A model generated the notes under the pieces. It saw nothing but the letters and a program-made list of their open reading frames with translations. It was not told where the DNA came from and did no database searches. Below are positions 9,667-18,285 of a stretch of DNA of 33,860 bases, one piece after another. How positions within the stretch are numbered: position 1 is the first letter of the stretch; every line of letters starts with the position of its first letter. The position numbers were made by a program, and so were the translations under genes. Origin of the DNA: Thermomicrobiales bacterium (GTDB lineage: Bacteria > Chloroflexota > Chloroflexia > Thermomicrobiales > CADCWN01). The stretch spans positions 120,978 to 154,837 of the forward strand of contig JAUJMV010000014.1 of the NCBI GenBank assembly GCA_030446685.1. The letters are read 5' to 3'.

Positions 9667-12198
9667 ATGAGCGACCAGCAGGAATGGGCGGAGGCGCTGA
9701 GCTACCGCCGGCGCTACCACGGCGTGATCGGGGTCAGCAGCAAGGTGCCGATCAAGGACCGCTCGGTCCTCAGCCTCGTCTACACGCCGGGCGTGGCCGA
9801 GCCGTGCCTGGAGATCGCGCGCGACCCCGACGCGAGTTTCGACCTGACCTCGCGCGGCAACACCGTGGCGATCGTCACCGACGGCTCGGCGCTCTTCGGG
9901 CGCGGCGACGCCCCGCCGGAGGCGGCGCTGCCGGTGCTGGAGGGCAAGGCGGTCCTCTTCAAGACCTTCGCCGGCATCGACGCCTTCCCGATCTGCCTCG
10001 GCACCCACGACATCCAGCGGATCGTCCAGACCCTCTACAGCCTCACGCCGACCTTCGGGGCGATCGCGCTCGACAACATGACCGCGCCCAACTCCTTCAC
10101 CGTCGCCGACCACCTGGAGAAGGCCGCCAACGTGCCGGTCTTCTCCAACCAGCACCACGCCGCCGCGGTCGTCGTCCTGGCCGGCCTCTACAACGCGCTC
10201 AAGGTCGTCGGCAAGCGGATCGAGGACGCGACGATCGTCGTCAACGGCGCGGGCGTCACGGGCATCGGCACCGCCCGCCTGCTGGTCCGGGCCAAGGCCA
10301 AGGAAGTGATCGTCTGCGACCGCTACGGCGCGCTGACGCCCTACCGCGCGGCGGGGATGCACTGGGCCAAGGCATATCTCGCCAAGGAGACCAACCGGGC
10401 GCGGCGGACCGGCGGGCTGGCCGACGTGCTGGCCGGCGCCGACGTCTTCGTCGGCCTCTCCGCCGGTGGCGTCCTCACCGCCGCGATGGTCCGCACGATG
10501 GCCGACGACCCGATCGTCTTCGCCTGCAACGCGCCGGAGCCGGAGATCGACCCGGACGAGGCGCGGGCGGCCGGGGCGCGGGTGATCGCCACCAGCCGCT
10601 CCGACTACCCGAACCAGATGGACCCCGCCCTCGCCTTCCCCGGCGTCTTCCGCGGCCTCTTGGACTCGCGGGCGCGTGACATCAACATGGCGATCCTCGA
10701 CGCGGCGGCGCGCGCGCTGGCCGACGCCGTGCCGGAGGACCGGCTGCACGCCGACAACATCCTGCCGCCGATCTTCGACTTCCGCGTCGCCCCGGCGATC
10801 GCCGCGGCGGTCGTGCGCGCGGCCAGCGCCAGCGGCGAGGCCCGGCGCGACGTCGATCCCGGGCTGGAGGCCGAGCGGACCCGCGCGATCGTCTACGAGG
10901 GCGCGACCGCCAACAGCTCGGTCGCCGCCAACGGCGCCGGGCGGCTGCCGCTGGGGGCGACCTTGCAGGAGCGCGCGATCCACTTGCGGCAGCGCTACGG
11001 CGGGATGCTCGAGATCCGCAGCAAGATCCCGGTGCGCGACCAGCACATCCTCAACATGCTCTATGTGCCGCCCGCCGCGGTCGCCCCCGGCGAGGCGATC
11101 CGCCGCGACCCGATGCAGGTCTACGACCTGACCGCCAAGGGCAACCTCGTGGCGATCGTCACCGACGGCAGCGCGGTCCTCGGCCTCGGCGACATCGGCC
11201 CGCAGGCGGCGCTGCCGGTGATGGAGGGCAAGGCGGTCCTCTTCTCGACCCTCGGCGGGGTGGAGGCCTTCCCGGTCTGCCTGGCGGCGAGCGACCCCGA
11301 CGAGATCGTCGCCAGCGTCCAGGCGATCGCCCCGACCTTCGGCGGGATCAATCTCGAAGACATCGCCGCGCCGCGCTGCTTCGAGATCGAGGAGAAGCTG
11401 CAGGCGGCGCTCGACATCCCGGTCTTCCACGACGACCAGCACGGCACGGCGGTGGTGGTGCTGGCGGCGCTGCTCAACGCGCTGAAGCTGGCCGACAAGC
11501 GAATGGACGCGATCCGCATCGTCATCAACGGCACCGGCGCGGCCGGCATCGCGGTCACCAAGCTGCTGCGGGCGGTCGGCGCGGGGGACATCATCCTCTG
11601 CGACCGCACCGGGGCGGTCTACGCCGGGCGCCGCGCCGGGATGAACCCGTTCAAGGAGGAGATCGCCGCGGTGACCAACCGGGAGCGCCGCAAGGGCCAG
11701 CTCGCCGACGTGCTGCCCGGCGCGGACGTCTTCATCGGCCTCTCCGCGCCCGGCGTGCTGACCCCGGCGATGATCGGTCAAATGGCCCCCGACCCGATCG
11801 TCTTCGCCCTCGCCAACCCGATCCCGGAGATCGACCCGGACGAGGCGAAGGGGGCGGGGGCGCTGGTCGTCGCGACCGGCCGGTCGGACTACCCGAACCA
11901 GGTCAACAACTCGCTGGCCTTCCCCGGCATCTTCCGCGGCGCGCTCGACGCCAAGGCGCGGCGGATCAACGACGCGATGAAGATCGCCGCCGCCCACGCG
12001 ATCGCCGACTTCGTGGCGCCCGCCGCGCTGAGCCCGGACTTCATCATCCCGGACAGCATCAGCTACCGGGTGCCGCCGAAGGTCGCCGCGGCGGTCGCGC
12101 GCGCCGCCGCCGAGACCGGCGAGGCCCGCGCCGCGGTCGATCCCGAGGAGATCGAGGCGCGCACCCTCGACATGATCTACGAGGGCATCGTCCAGTAA
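9667..12198 (+). CDS. Tandem malic enzyme: degenerate half fused to catalytic half
   Basis: An 843-residue fusion of two malic-enzyme modules (about 1-415 and 430-843). Malic enzyme decarboxylates malate to pyruvate with NAD(P). The C-terminal half has Tyr466, Lys522 (MEGKAVLF), metal ligands Glu564/Asp565 (LEDIAAP) and Asp590 (HDDQHGT), a nucleotide loop NGTGAAGIA, and Asn717/Asn748 (LANPIPE, QVNN), so it should be active. The N-terminal half keeps Tyr39 (VYTPGVAEP), Lys94 and GAGVTGIG, but has LDNMTAP and SNQHHAA where the ligands should be, and lacks both Asn. It is probably a non-catalytic or regulatory module. Conversely the second half has VPPAAVA where TPGVA is usual. Unlike MaeB there is no phosphotransacetylase domain. 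ATG 9667 follows GGGAGATAGAGGGG. Confidence 0.9.
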   Translation: MSDQQEWAEALSYRRRYHGVIGVSSKVPIKDRSVLSLVYTPGVAEPCLEIARDPDASFDLTSRGNTVAIVTDGSALFGRGDAPPEAALPVLEGKAVLFKTFAGIDAFPICLGTHDIQRIVQTLYSLTPTFGAIALDNMTAPNSFTVADHLEKAANVPVFSNQHHAAAVVVLAGLYNALKVVGKRIEDATIVVNGAGVTGIGTARLLVRAKAKEVIVCDRYGALTPYRAAGMHWAKAYLAKETNRARRTGGLADVLAGADVFVGLSAGGVLTAAMVRTMADDPIVFACNAPEPEIDPDEARAAGARVIATSRSDYPNQMDPALAFPGVFRGLLDSRARDINMAILDAAARALADAVPEDRLHADNILPPIFDFRVAPAIAAAVVRAASASGEARRDVDPGLEAERTRAIVYEGATANSSVAANGAGRLPLGATLQERAIHLRQRYGGMLEIRSKIPVRDQHILNMLYVPPAAVAPGEAIRRDPMQVYDLTAKGNLVAIVTDGSAVLGLGDIGPQAALPVMEGKAVLFSTLGGVEAFPVCLAASDPDEIVASVQAIAPTFGGINLEDIAAPRCFEIEEKLQAALDIPVFHDDQHGTAVVVLAALLNALKLADKRMDAIRIVINGTGAAGIAVTKLLRAVGAGDIILCDRTGAVYAGRRAGMNPFKEEIAAVTNRERRKGQLADVLPGADVFIGLSAPGVLTPAMIGQMAPDPIVFALANPIPEIDPDEAKGAGALVVATGRSDYPNQVNNSLAFPGIFRGALDAKARRINDAMKIAAAHAIADFVAPAALSPDFIIPDSISYRVPPKVAAAVARAAAETGEARAAVDPEEIEARTLDMIYEGIVQ

Positions 12199-12252
12199 CG
12201 GGGGCGGCCTCGCGTGGCCGAGCGCCTGCATAGGCAGCAGGGAGGACAATCT

Positions 12253-12348
12253 CACCACAGAGGCACAGAGGACGAGGGAGAGTTCACGGAGAGGACGAAA
12301 AGATTGGACTCTGTGTCCTCTCCTCCGTCACTCCGTGCCTCTGTGGTG
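12253..12348. repeat. Intergenic inverted repeat, CACAGAGG type
   Basis: The arms CACCACAGAGGCAC (12253) and GTGCCTCTGTGGTG (to 12348) are perfect reverse complements; inside, CACAGAGG-like 8-base units and their complements continue the pairing imperfectly. It fills the gap after the malic enzyme and could also act as a transcript-end hairpin. Such CACAGAGG palindromes are dispersed in many unrelated bacterial genomes. Confidence 0.75.
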
Positions 12349-12419
12349 AAACGTCCTCCAACCTGCCAGGGGCGACGACCGGGATGGGATAGGGCGAAGG
12401 TTTAGGACGGAGCGGCAGG

Positions 12420-13466
12420 GTGAGCGGGAGCGAGACGGGGCGGCGGGACGGGCGGGGCGGCGCCACCGAGAGCCCGACGGTGGCGCTGGCGGACATCGTC
12501 GCGGCGCGCGAGCGGATTCGGGACCGCATCCACCACACGCCCCTGCTGTCGTCGCAGACCCTCGGCGGGCGGATCGGCGCGACGGCCTGGCTGAAGGCGG
12601 AGAACCTGCAGAAGACCGGCGCGTTCAAGGCGCGCGGCGCGCTCAACCGGATCGAGTCGCTGAGCCCGGAGGAGAAGGCGCGCGGCATCATCACCGTCTC
12701 GGCGGGCAACCACGCGCAGGGGGTCGCCTGGGCGGCGGCGGCGTCCGGCGTGCGCGCCACGGTGGTGATGGCCGAGACCGCCTCGCCGAGCAAGGTCGCC
12801 GCCACGCGCGAGTACGGGGCCGAGGTGATCCTCTTCGGCCCCTCGACGATCGAGGCGTTCGCGGAGATGGAGCGCCTGCAGCGCGAGCGCGGCCTGACGC
12901 TGATCCACCCCTTCGACGACCCGGCGATCATCGCCGGCCAGGGGACCGCCGGGCTGGAGATCCTGGAGGACCTCCCCGCGCTCGGCCGGGGGCTGGCGCC
13001 GGACACGATCGTCGTGCCGATCGGCGGGGGCGGGCTGATCGCCGGGGTCGCGGTGGCGCTCAAGGAGCAGCGCCCGAACCTGCGGATCGTCGGGGTGGAG
13101 CCGCACGGGGCCGCCGGGATGTACACGGCGCTGCGCGCCGGCGACGTGGTCCGCCTCGACCACGTCGAGACGATCGCCGACGGCCTGGCCGCCCCCTTCG
13201 CGGGCGCGCTGAACCTCGCGCTGGTGCGCCGCTACGTCGACGACGTGGTGCTGCTGGACGACGCGACGATCCTGGCGGGGATGTTCTTCCTGCTCGAACG
13301 CGCCAAGCTGCTGGCCGAGCCGGCCGGCGCGGCGGGCGTCGGCGCGCTCCTCAGCGGCGCGGTCGCCGCGCGCCCCGGCTCCAACGTCGTCGCGCTCGTC
13401 TGCGGCGGCAACGTCGGCCTCGACCGCCTCGCCGGGTACTTGCAGGCACTGACCGGGGAGGGCTGA
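12420..13466 (+). CDS. Threonine dehydratase, catabolic type (no ACT domain)
   Basis: A 348-residue PLP enzyme of the TdcB/serine-threonine dehydratase family, deaminating L-threonine to 2-oxobutyrate in the cytosol. Seen: the PLP Lys in KTGAFKARGALN (Lys70), SAGNHAQGVAWAA (substrate loop), PIGGGGLIAGVAVALK (phosphate loop), GVEPHGAAGM and the C-terminal CGGNVGLDRL. The length fits forms that lack a C-terminal ACT regulatory domain, so isoleucine feedback is not expected; serine dehydratase or racemase activity is possible in this family. GTG 12420 is used; GGAG lies about 9 bases upstream, and the first 20 residues are a polar extension. Its product 2-oxobutyrate can become propionyl-CoA, which the nearby mutase would process; this link is inference. 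Confidence 0.9.
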   Translation: MSGSETGRRDGRGGATESPTVALADIVAARERIRDRIHHTPLLSSQTLGGRIGATAWLKAENLQKTGAFKARGALNRIESLSPEEKARGIITVSAGNHAQGVAWAAAASGVRATVVMAETASPSKVAATREYGAEVILFGPSTIEAFAEMERLQRERGLTLIHPFDDPAIIAGQGTAGLEILEDLPALGRGLAPDTIVVPIGGGGLIAGVAVALKEQRPNLRIVGVEPHGAAGMYTALRAGDVVRLDHVETIADGLAAPFAGALNLALVRRYVDDVVLLDDATILAGMFFLLERAKLLAEPAGAAGVGALLSGAVAARPGSNVVALVCGGNVGLDRLAGYLQALTGEG

Positions 13467-13477
13467 AGGCGGCGGGC

Positions 13478-13853
13478 ATGGAGGTATCCGCCGACAAAGC
13501 CTATTCCAGCATCAGGAATCTGCGCGTGGCGGACGCCCTCAGCGCGCGGCCTTATATCCCCTTCAAGAGCAACATAACTGGGGCGGGCGGTGGATGCGCG
13601 GTCTGGTGGAAGATGTGGTACCACTACAATCTGAACCGCGACGACTTCCTACAGCACTACCACAAGCGCAGCAACGTCGAATCCACCTCAGCATGATCAA
13701 GGGGGAGTTCGTGGATCATCTGCGGAGCAAGGGCGACACCGCGCAGATCAACGAAATCCCTTCTTGCAGGATTCTCTGCCACAATATCTGCGTGCTGATC
13801 CTCTCGATGCACGAACTTGGCGTCGATCCGTGCTTGTGGCAACTGTTCGCCTA
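13478..13853 (+). pseudogene. DDE transposase C-terminal fragment (IS4/IS5-like)
   Basis: Only the last third of a transposase remains. It starts VSADKAYSSIRNLRVADAL, then YIPFKSN, and the signature HYHKRSNVESTxSMIKGEFVDHLRSK, where the Glu is the third catalytic acid, ending NICVLILSMHELGVDP. A one-base slip at about 13690 splits the signature. The last stop codon is formed with the TA of the IS630 insertion that follows directly. The N-terminal part and the first Asp residues are missing. Confidence 0.8.
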
Positions 13854-14972
13854 GTCCGTCGCCACTATGATTGCGTAGAGCCGCGCCAGCTTGGTGCGGG
13901 CGTCGCTGGCGTGGTGAAGCGCCAGGGCCACGGTCGCCTTGGCGGCGTTGCGGTCCTGGGCGCCCCAGGCGGCGACCTCGCGCGTGAGCGTCTCCACGTC
14001 GCCGATGCGCCGGTCGAGGCACTGGCCGCCGAGGACGCTCCACTCGACTCCCGCCTGGTTGAGCCACGAGCCGTGCTTCTTCGGGGTGTAGTGGAACTCC
14101 AGCCGCCGCAGGATGCGGCGGGCCTCCGCTGCCGGCGAACGCCTGCGCGCGCCGCCGGGTGTGGGTGCTGGAGGTTGTCCAGCACCACCCGCACCCGCCG
14201 CGCGTGGGGATAGTCCTCGTCCACCAGGCGGCGCATCTGCTCGGCGAAATCGGCCGCGGTGCGCCGGGCGGTCACGGCGACCCGGCGGCGGCCCGCCTTG
14301 GGCTCGAAGGCGATGAACAGGTTGGCCGTCCCCTCGCGCTTGTACTCGTAGTCGTAGCCGGCGCCCGCGCCCCCGGCGCGGCGGCTGCGGGGCGCGCGTC
14401 TCCGACACCAGTTGGTAGGGCAGCTCGTCGAAGCACACCACCGGCTCGGCCGGCCGTACGGCTCCGCGTACAGGTCGAGCACATCCTCCATCGCCGCCAC
14501 GTACTCCGCGCCCACCGTCGGCAGGCACCACTGCTTGCGCTGCCAGGGCTTCACCGCCCTTTGAGCGCCCGCCGCACCGTCTCGTCAGTTGACGGGCGCC
14601 GCCACGCCGCACGCCACCAGCTTGTCCGCGAGGAGTTGCATCGTCCAGCGCTTTCCGGCCGGCGGGGGCGGTGCAGGCCAGCGCCACCAGGTGCGCCTCC
14701 TGCTTGCCGTCCAGCGCCCGCGCCGCGCCGGGGCGGGGCCGCTCGCCCAGCGCCGCCTCCAGCCCCCCTCGACGCAGCGGCGGCGCAGCCGCTCCACCGT
14801 GTCCACGCTCAGCCGCGCCTTCCCGGCGGCGACCACGTCGCTGTCCCCCGCGTCCACCGCCAGCAGCGCCAGCGCGCGCTTCAGCCGCCGCACTCGCCGA
14901 CCCCCGACGCGCGTCAGCCTCCAGGCTGTCCCGCTCCGCCGCCATCAGCGCCACCACGTACTTCTTCGCCAT
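13851..14972 (-). pseudogene. IS630-family transposase, frameshifted
   Basis: DDE transposase that moves the surrounding element. From ATG 14972 (GGGAGG upstream): MAKKYVVALMAAERDSLEA, then a winged-helix region (LKRALALLAVDAGDSDVVAAG, SVDTVERLRRRCVEGG), WTMQLLADKLVACG, the first catalytic Asp in VVCFDELPYQLV, the second in RVRVVLDNL, and the third acid in GSWLNQAGVEWSVL. The tail ETLTREVAAWGAQDRNAAKATV is typical. These blocks lie in different frames, needing at least four corrections. The stop TAG uses the flanking TA, so the gene reads through the right-hand TIR. Confidence 0.82.
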
Positions 14973-15040
14973 CGCCCACCTCCCTCGGCAACACTCTATT
15001 GCCGGGGCGGGACACCGGGCAAACCACCGTGGTGACGGAC
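13854..15040 (-). mobile_element. IS630-family insertion sequence, complete ends
   Basis: The 1187-bp element is bounded by terminal inverted repeats GTCCGTCGCCAC (13854-13865) and its complement GTGGTGACGGAC (15029-15040), with one mismatch. TA dinucleotides at 13852-13853 and 15041-15042 are the target duplication expected for IS630/Tc1-type transposition. It contains a single minus-strand transposase gene that fills the whole element. Confidence 0.88.
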
Positions 15041-15113
15041 TAGTCCCCGGCGCCGCGTTCCTGCTTACCGCCGACCGCCCGCAAGGGTGGTACGGCGGTA
15101 TCTTCTTGCTTGC

Positions 15114-15160
15114 TCACATCCACCAAGTTCGCGCCGGGAGCGGGCGCTGATAGGTTGTGG
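15114..15160. repeat. 47-bp direct repeat, left copy
   Basis: This stretch, from TCACATCCACCAAG to GATAGGTTGTGG, occurs again at 19544-19591 with a single inserted G. The two copies flank the whole three-copy IS110 block. It contains a small GCGCC...GGGCGC hairpin. Confidence 0.85.
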
Positions 15161-15164
15161 CTCT

Positions 15165-15359
15165 CTATGACAATGCGGACTCAAGCGCGGCGTGGTGGGC
15201 TGACCCGTTGCTTGAGTGGCCAAGTGCCCTGCATGTGACCTGTCGCTCTTCACGCCGGGCTCCTGGGGGCGTGACCTGATAGGAGCCGGTCATCCGACCC
15301 GAGAGAGTCCTGTGTCCGCCCCAGAGCTGCGCGATTGTCGGGAGAATGGGGAGGGCGGG
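15165..15359 (+). ncRNA. Candidate bridge RNA / structured leader of IS110 copy A
   Basis: About 200 non-coding bases precede the IS110 recombinase start. Two stem-loops are visible: ACTCAAGC (15179-15186) with GCTTGAGT (15210-15217) around a 23-base loop, and GGCTCCT (15258-15264) with AGGAGCC (15281-15287) around a 16-base loop. IS110-group elements are known to encode a bridge RNA with two internal guide loops at this position; two hairpins with large loops fit that plan. Element ends and guide sequences could not be fixed. Confidence 0.45.
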
Positions 15360-15360
15360 A

Positions 15361-16492
15361 TGATCACGATCGGGGTCGACGCGCACAAGCGGGTCCACAT
15401 GGCGGTGGCGTTGGACGCGGCCGGGCGCGAGGTGGCGCAGTGGCGCGGGCCGAACAGCCCCGGCGGCTGGCAGCAACTGCTGATCTGGGGTACGCACTCG
15501 GCGCACGCTGCCGCTGGGGCGTCGAGGGCGCCTGGAACTACGGGCGCGGCTCCGGCGGGGCACCTGGTCGCGGCGGGCGCGGAGGTCTACGGTCAACCCG
15601 CGCTGGACCGCGCGGGAGCGGCAGCGCGCAAGCCGGACAAGAGCGATCGCCTCGACGCCCGTGCCGTGGCGCTGCTGGTCTGGCGCGAGGCCGGCGCGCC
15701 GCCGGTCGTCGCGATCGACGACGACACGGCGACGCTCGACCTGCTGGTCACCGAGCGCGAGGATCGCGTCGCCGAGACCACCCGGCTGTACAACCAGGCG
15801 CATCACCTCCTGCTCCAGCTCGACCCGGACTACGCGACGCGCCTGCCCAAGCAGACGCAGGCGGCCTGCGCGCGCTGGAGGCGCACGCGATCACGGACGG
15901 CGCGCCGACGCAGCAGCAGCGGGCGGCCGCCGTCCGCTGGCTGGCGCAGCGCCTGAAGCTGGCCCTGGAGCAGATCAAGGCGCTCACCGCGGAGATCGCG
16001 GCCGCGGCCGCGCCGCGCTTCGCCGCTCACCGCGATCTGCGGGATCAGCCTGCTCACCGCCGGCGCCCTGGCCGGCATCCTCGGCCCCGGCCGTCGCTTC
16101 CGCAGCGACGCGCAGCTCGGCGGCCTACGCCGGGGTCGCACCGGGTCGAGGCATCCTCGGCGGAGCGGGTGCGGCATCGCCTCAACCGCGGCGGGAACCG
16201 CCGGCTCAACGCCATCGTGTACCGGATCGCGCTGACCCAGCCCGCTGTTCCCCAGCGGCCCGGCCCATCTCGCCCGGCGGCTCGGCGAGGGGAAGACCCG
16301 CCGCGAGGCGGTGCGCGCCTCAAACGCTACATCGTCCGCGCGATCTGGCGGCAGTGGCAGCGTGCCAGCAGCACGACGCCTCGTATGCCGGCGCGGTCGC
16401 CCGAGCCCTTCGACCTGCGCAGCCTGCGAGGGCGCCTCGCAGGCTGCACCAGGCACCGACGCCACGTCCAACCGGCCAAAGGCTTGACATAG
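15361..16492 (+). pseudogene. IS110-family transposase (copy A), frameshifted
   Basis: RuvC-like DEDD recombinase of IS110/IS116/IS902 type. From ATG 15361 (GGGAGGGCGGG upstream): MITIGVDAHKRVHMAVALD with the first catalytic Asp, then KPDKSDRLDARAVALLVWREAG with further acids, LLVTEREDRVAETTRLYNQAHHLLLQLDPDYATRLP, and the Transposase_20 part (GISLLTAGALAGILGPGRRF, AYAGVAP, RHRLNRGGNRRLNAIVYRIALTQ, LKRYIVRAIWRQWQ). At least three frame changes (about 15500, 15590, 15870-16130) break it. The natural stop is unclear; the frame stays open to 16492 through a perfect 11-bp hairpin, CAGCCTGCGAG at 16420 with CTCGCAGGCTG at 16436, which may belong to the right end. Confidence 0.8.
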
Positions 16493-16508
16493 GAGGCTTG
16501 ACATAGAG
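16481..16508. repeat. 14-bp tandem repeat between IS110 copies A and B
   Basis: GGCTTGACATAGGA is followed by GGCTTGACATAGAG. Each unit holds TTGACA, a perfect -35 hexamer, just upstream of the copy B leader. No -10 is clear at the right distance. Confidence 0.6.
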
Positions 16509-16510
16509 CG

Positions 16511-16740
16511 TACGCCGGTGGCGCACCGGCGGGGATGCAATGGGGGTATGCTCCGCCCCGCGTGGGTGGCGGGCACCGGGCGGTCGTGTGAACCTGGTGC
16601 CCCCGGCCCGAACGGAGTCTGACCCGGATACCCCCGAAGCACCAGTGGTTGCTGCCCCGGCCCCCGAGCGCGTAGGAGAGCTTTTCCGCAAGGTATCCAC
16701 GCCTGCCAACATGACGCCGCGGACGAGGAGCAGGAGAAAC
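16511..16740 (+). ncRNA. Candidate bridge RNA / structured leader of IS110 copy B
   Basis: A 230-base non-coding leader with nested pairing: hairpin CGCCGGTG (16513-16520) / CACCGGCG (16524-16531); a long-range stem GGGGGTAT (16542-16549) / ATACCCCC (16628-16635); and inside it a 10-bp stem (16571-16580 with 16593-16602, one G-U pair) around a 12-base loop. The same three stems are kept in copy C at 18049-18173 although the loops differ. Position and form fit an IS110-group bridge RNA. Confidence 0.55.
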
Positions 16741-16744
16741 GCCG

Positions 16745-18014
16745 ATGGAAGTGCTCTTTCCGCGCTGCGCGGGCATCGATGTCCACAAACGCACCGTGGT
16801 GGTCTGCCGGATCGTCCTGACTGACGACGGCGAATGGCGGCGCGAGACCCGCACCTACGGCACGACCAGCGAGGATTTGCTCCGCCTGCCCGACTGGCTG
16901 ACGGCGGGCGACTGCACCTACGTGGGGTTGGAGAGCACCGGGGAGTTCTGGAAGCCGGTGTTCAACATCCTGGAGGGGAGCTTCGAGGTCTGGCTCCTCA
17001 ACGCCCAGCGCGTCCGCCGTCCCGGGCGCAAGACCGACGTGCGCGACGCCGAGTGGATCGCCGAGCTCCTGCGCCACGGGCTGGTGCAGCCGAGCTTCAT
17101 CCTGCCGCGCGCCACCAGCGCGAGCTGCGCGAGCTGACGCCAGCGCACCAACTTCGTGCGCGCGGCCGGGCGACGCTGGTCAATCGGTGCAGAAGGTGCT
17201 GGAGAGCACCAACCTGAAGCTCACCGCCGGTCAGCAACGTCGCGGGGGTCTCGGGGCGCGCCATCCTCGCCGCCCTGCTCGATGGGGAGGAAGACGTGAC
17301 GGTGCTGGCCGACTCGCCAAGGGCAAGTTGCGCAAGAAGCGCGACCAGCTGGAGCGCGGCGCGAGCGGCCGGCTCCAGCCGCACCACCGCTTCCTGCTGA
17401 CCGAGCTGCTCGCGCAGATCGACGGGCTCGACGAGACGATCGCGCGCTTCGACGCGGAGATCGCCAAGCGATGCGCGGCCAACGAGGCCGAGGACGTCGT
17501 CGAGCTCCTGGACACCATCCCTCGATCGGCTGCGCGATGGCGGAGCTGCTGGTCGCCGAGGTCGGCCTGGACACATGCGCGTTCCCGACGCCCGCCCACC
17601 TGGCCGCGTGGGCGGGCGTCGCCCCCGGCAGCAATGAGAGCGCCGGGCGACAGCGCTCCGGCTGATCGCGCAAGGGCAACGCCTGGCCGAAGACCGCGTT
17701 GGTCCAGGCAGCGCACGGCGCGGCGCGGATGAAAGTGGACGGCCTCGCCGCGCAGTACCAGCGCGCCGCCGCCCGGCGTGGCGCGCAGGGCGATTATGGC
17801 GGTCGCCCACCGCCTCCTGATCATTGCCTACCACGTCATCGCCCGCCGCGAGCCGTATCGCGAGCTCGGGGCCGACTACTCGAGCGCCGACGAGACCTGC
17901 GGCGCCGTGGACCGGCTGGTGCGGCGGCTGCGGCAGTTGGGGGTCGAGGTGACGGTCAGCGCTGGTGCGCCGAGCGTCGTACCCCAGCAGACCGGCTACT
18001 CGCCGCGACACCTT
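16745..18014 (+). pseudogene. IS110-family transposase (copy B), frameshifted
   Basis: Recombinase of a second IS110 type, distinct from copy A. From ATG 16745: MEVLFPRCAGIDVHKRTVVVCR with the first catalytic Asp, LESTGEFWKPVFNILEGSFEVWLLNAQ, KTDVRDAEWIAELLRHGLVQPSFI with the RDAEW acids. After frame changes near 17110, 17190 and 17310: STNLKLTA, GRLQPHHRFLLTELLAQIDGLDETIARFDAEIA, EAEDVVELLDTIP, MAELLVAEVGLD, HLAAWAGVAPGSNESAGR (the Ser is the proposed nucleophile region) and AVAHRLLIIAYHVIARREPYRELGADY. At least five lesions are present. The end is set at the TAG-like right border motif shared with copy C (GACACCTTAGGACGG). Confidence 0.8.
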
Positions 18015-18044
18015 AGGACGGTAATTTGCAGGAGAAGTCGGCAT

Positions 18045-18285
18045 GCGCCGCCGGTGGCGCACCGGCGGGGATGCAATGGGGGTATGTTCGCCTCTGGCGT
18101 GGGTGGCGGGCACCGCGGTCGTGTGTGAACCTGGTGCCCCTGGCCCGAACGGGAGTCTGACCCGGATACCCCCGAAGCACCAGTGGTTGCTGCCCCGGCC
18201 CTTCGGAGCGCGTAGGAGAGCTTTTCCGCATGGGTATCCACGCCCGCCACCGCGACGCCGCGGACGAGGAGCAGGAGAAACGCCG
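18045..18285 (+). ncRNA. Candidate bridge RNA / structured leader of IS110 copy C
   Basis: Near-identical to the copy B leader. Conserved stems: CGCCGGTG/CACCGGCG (18049-18067), GGGGGTAT (18078-18085) / ATACCCCC (18166-18173) and GGGCACC/GGTGCCC inside. Differences fall mainly in the loop and linker bases (for example TTCGCCTCTGGC against CTCCGCCCCGC). The leader joins directly to the right end of copy B, the arrangement in which an IS110 right-left junction promoter would drive it. Confidence 0.5.

Noticed and set aside
9493-12258. A 921-codon open frame on the minus strand opposite the malic enzyme
   Set aside because: Arg/Asp/Val-rich low-complexity translation typical of the antisense of a high-GC gene; the plus strand has clear malic-enzyme motifs throughout.
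16420-16446. Perfect 11-bp hairpin as a terminator of IS110 copy A
   Set aside because: No T-run follows on either strand and it lies within possible coding sequence; kept only as a possible right-end structure.
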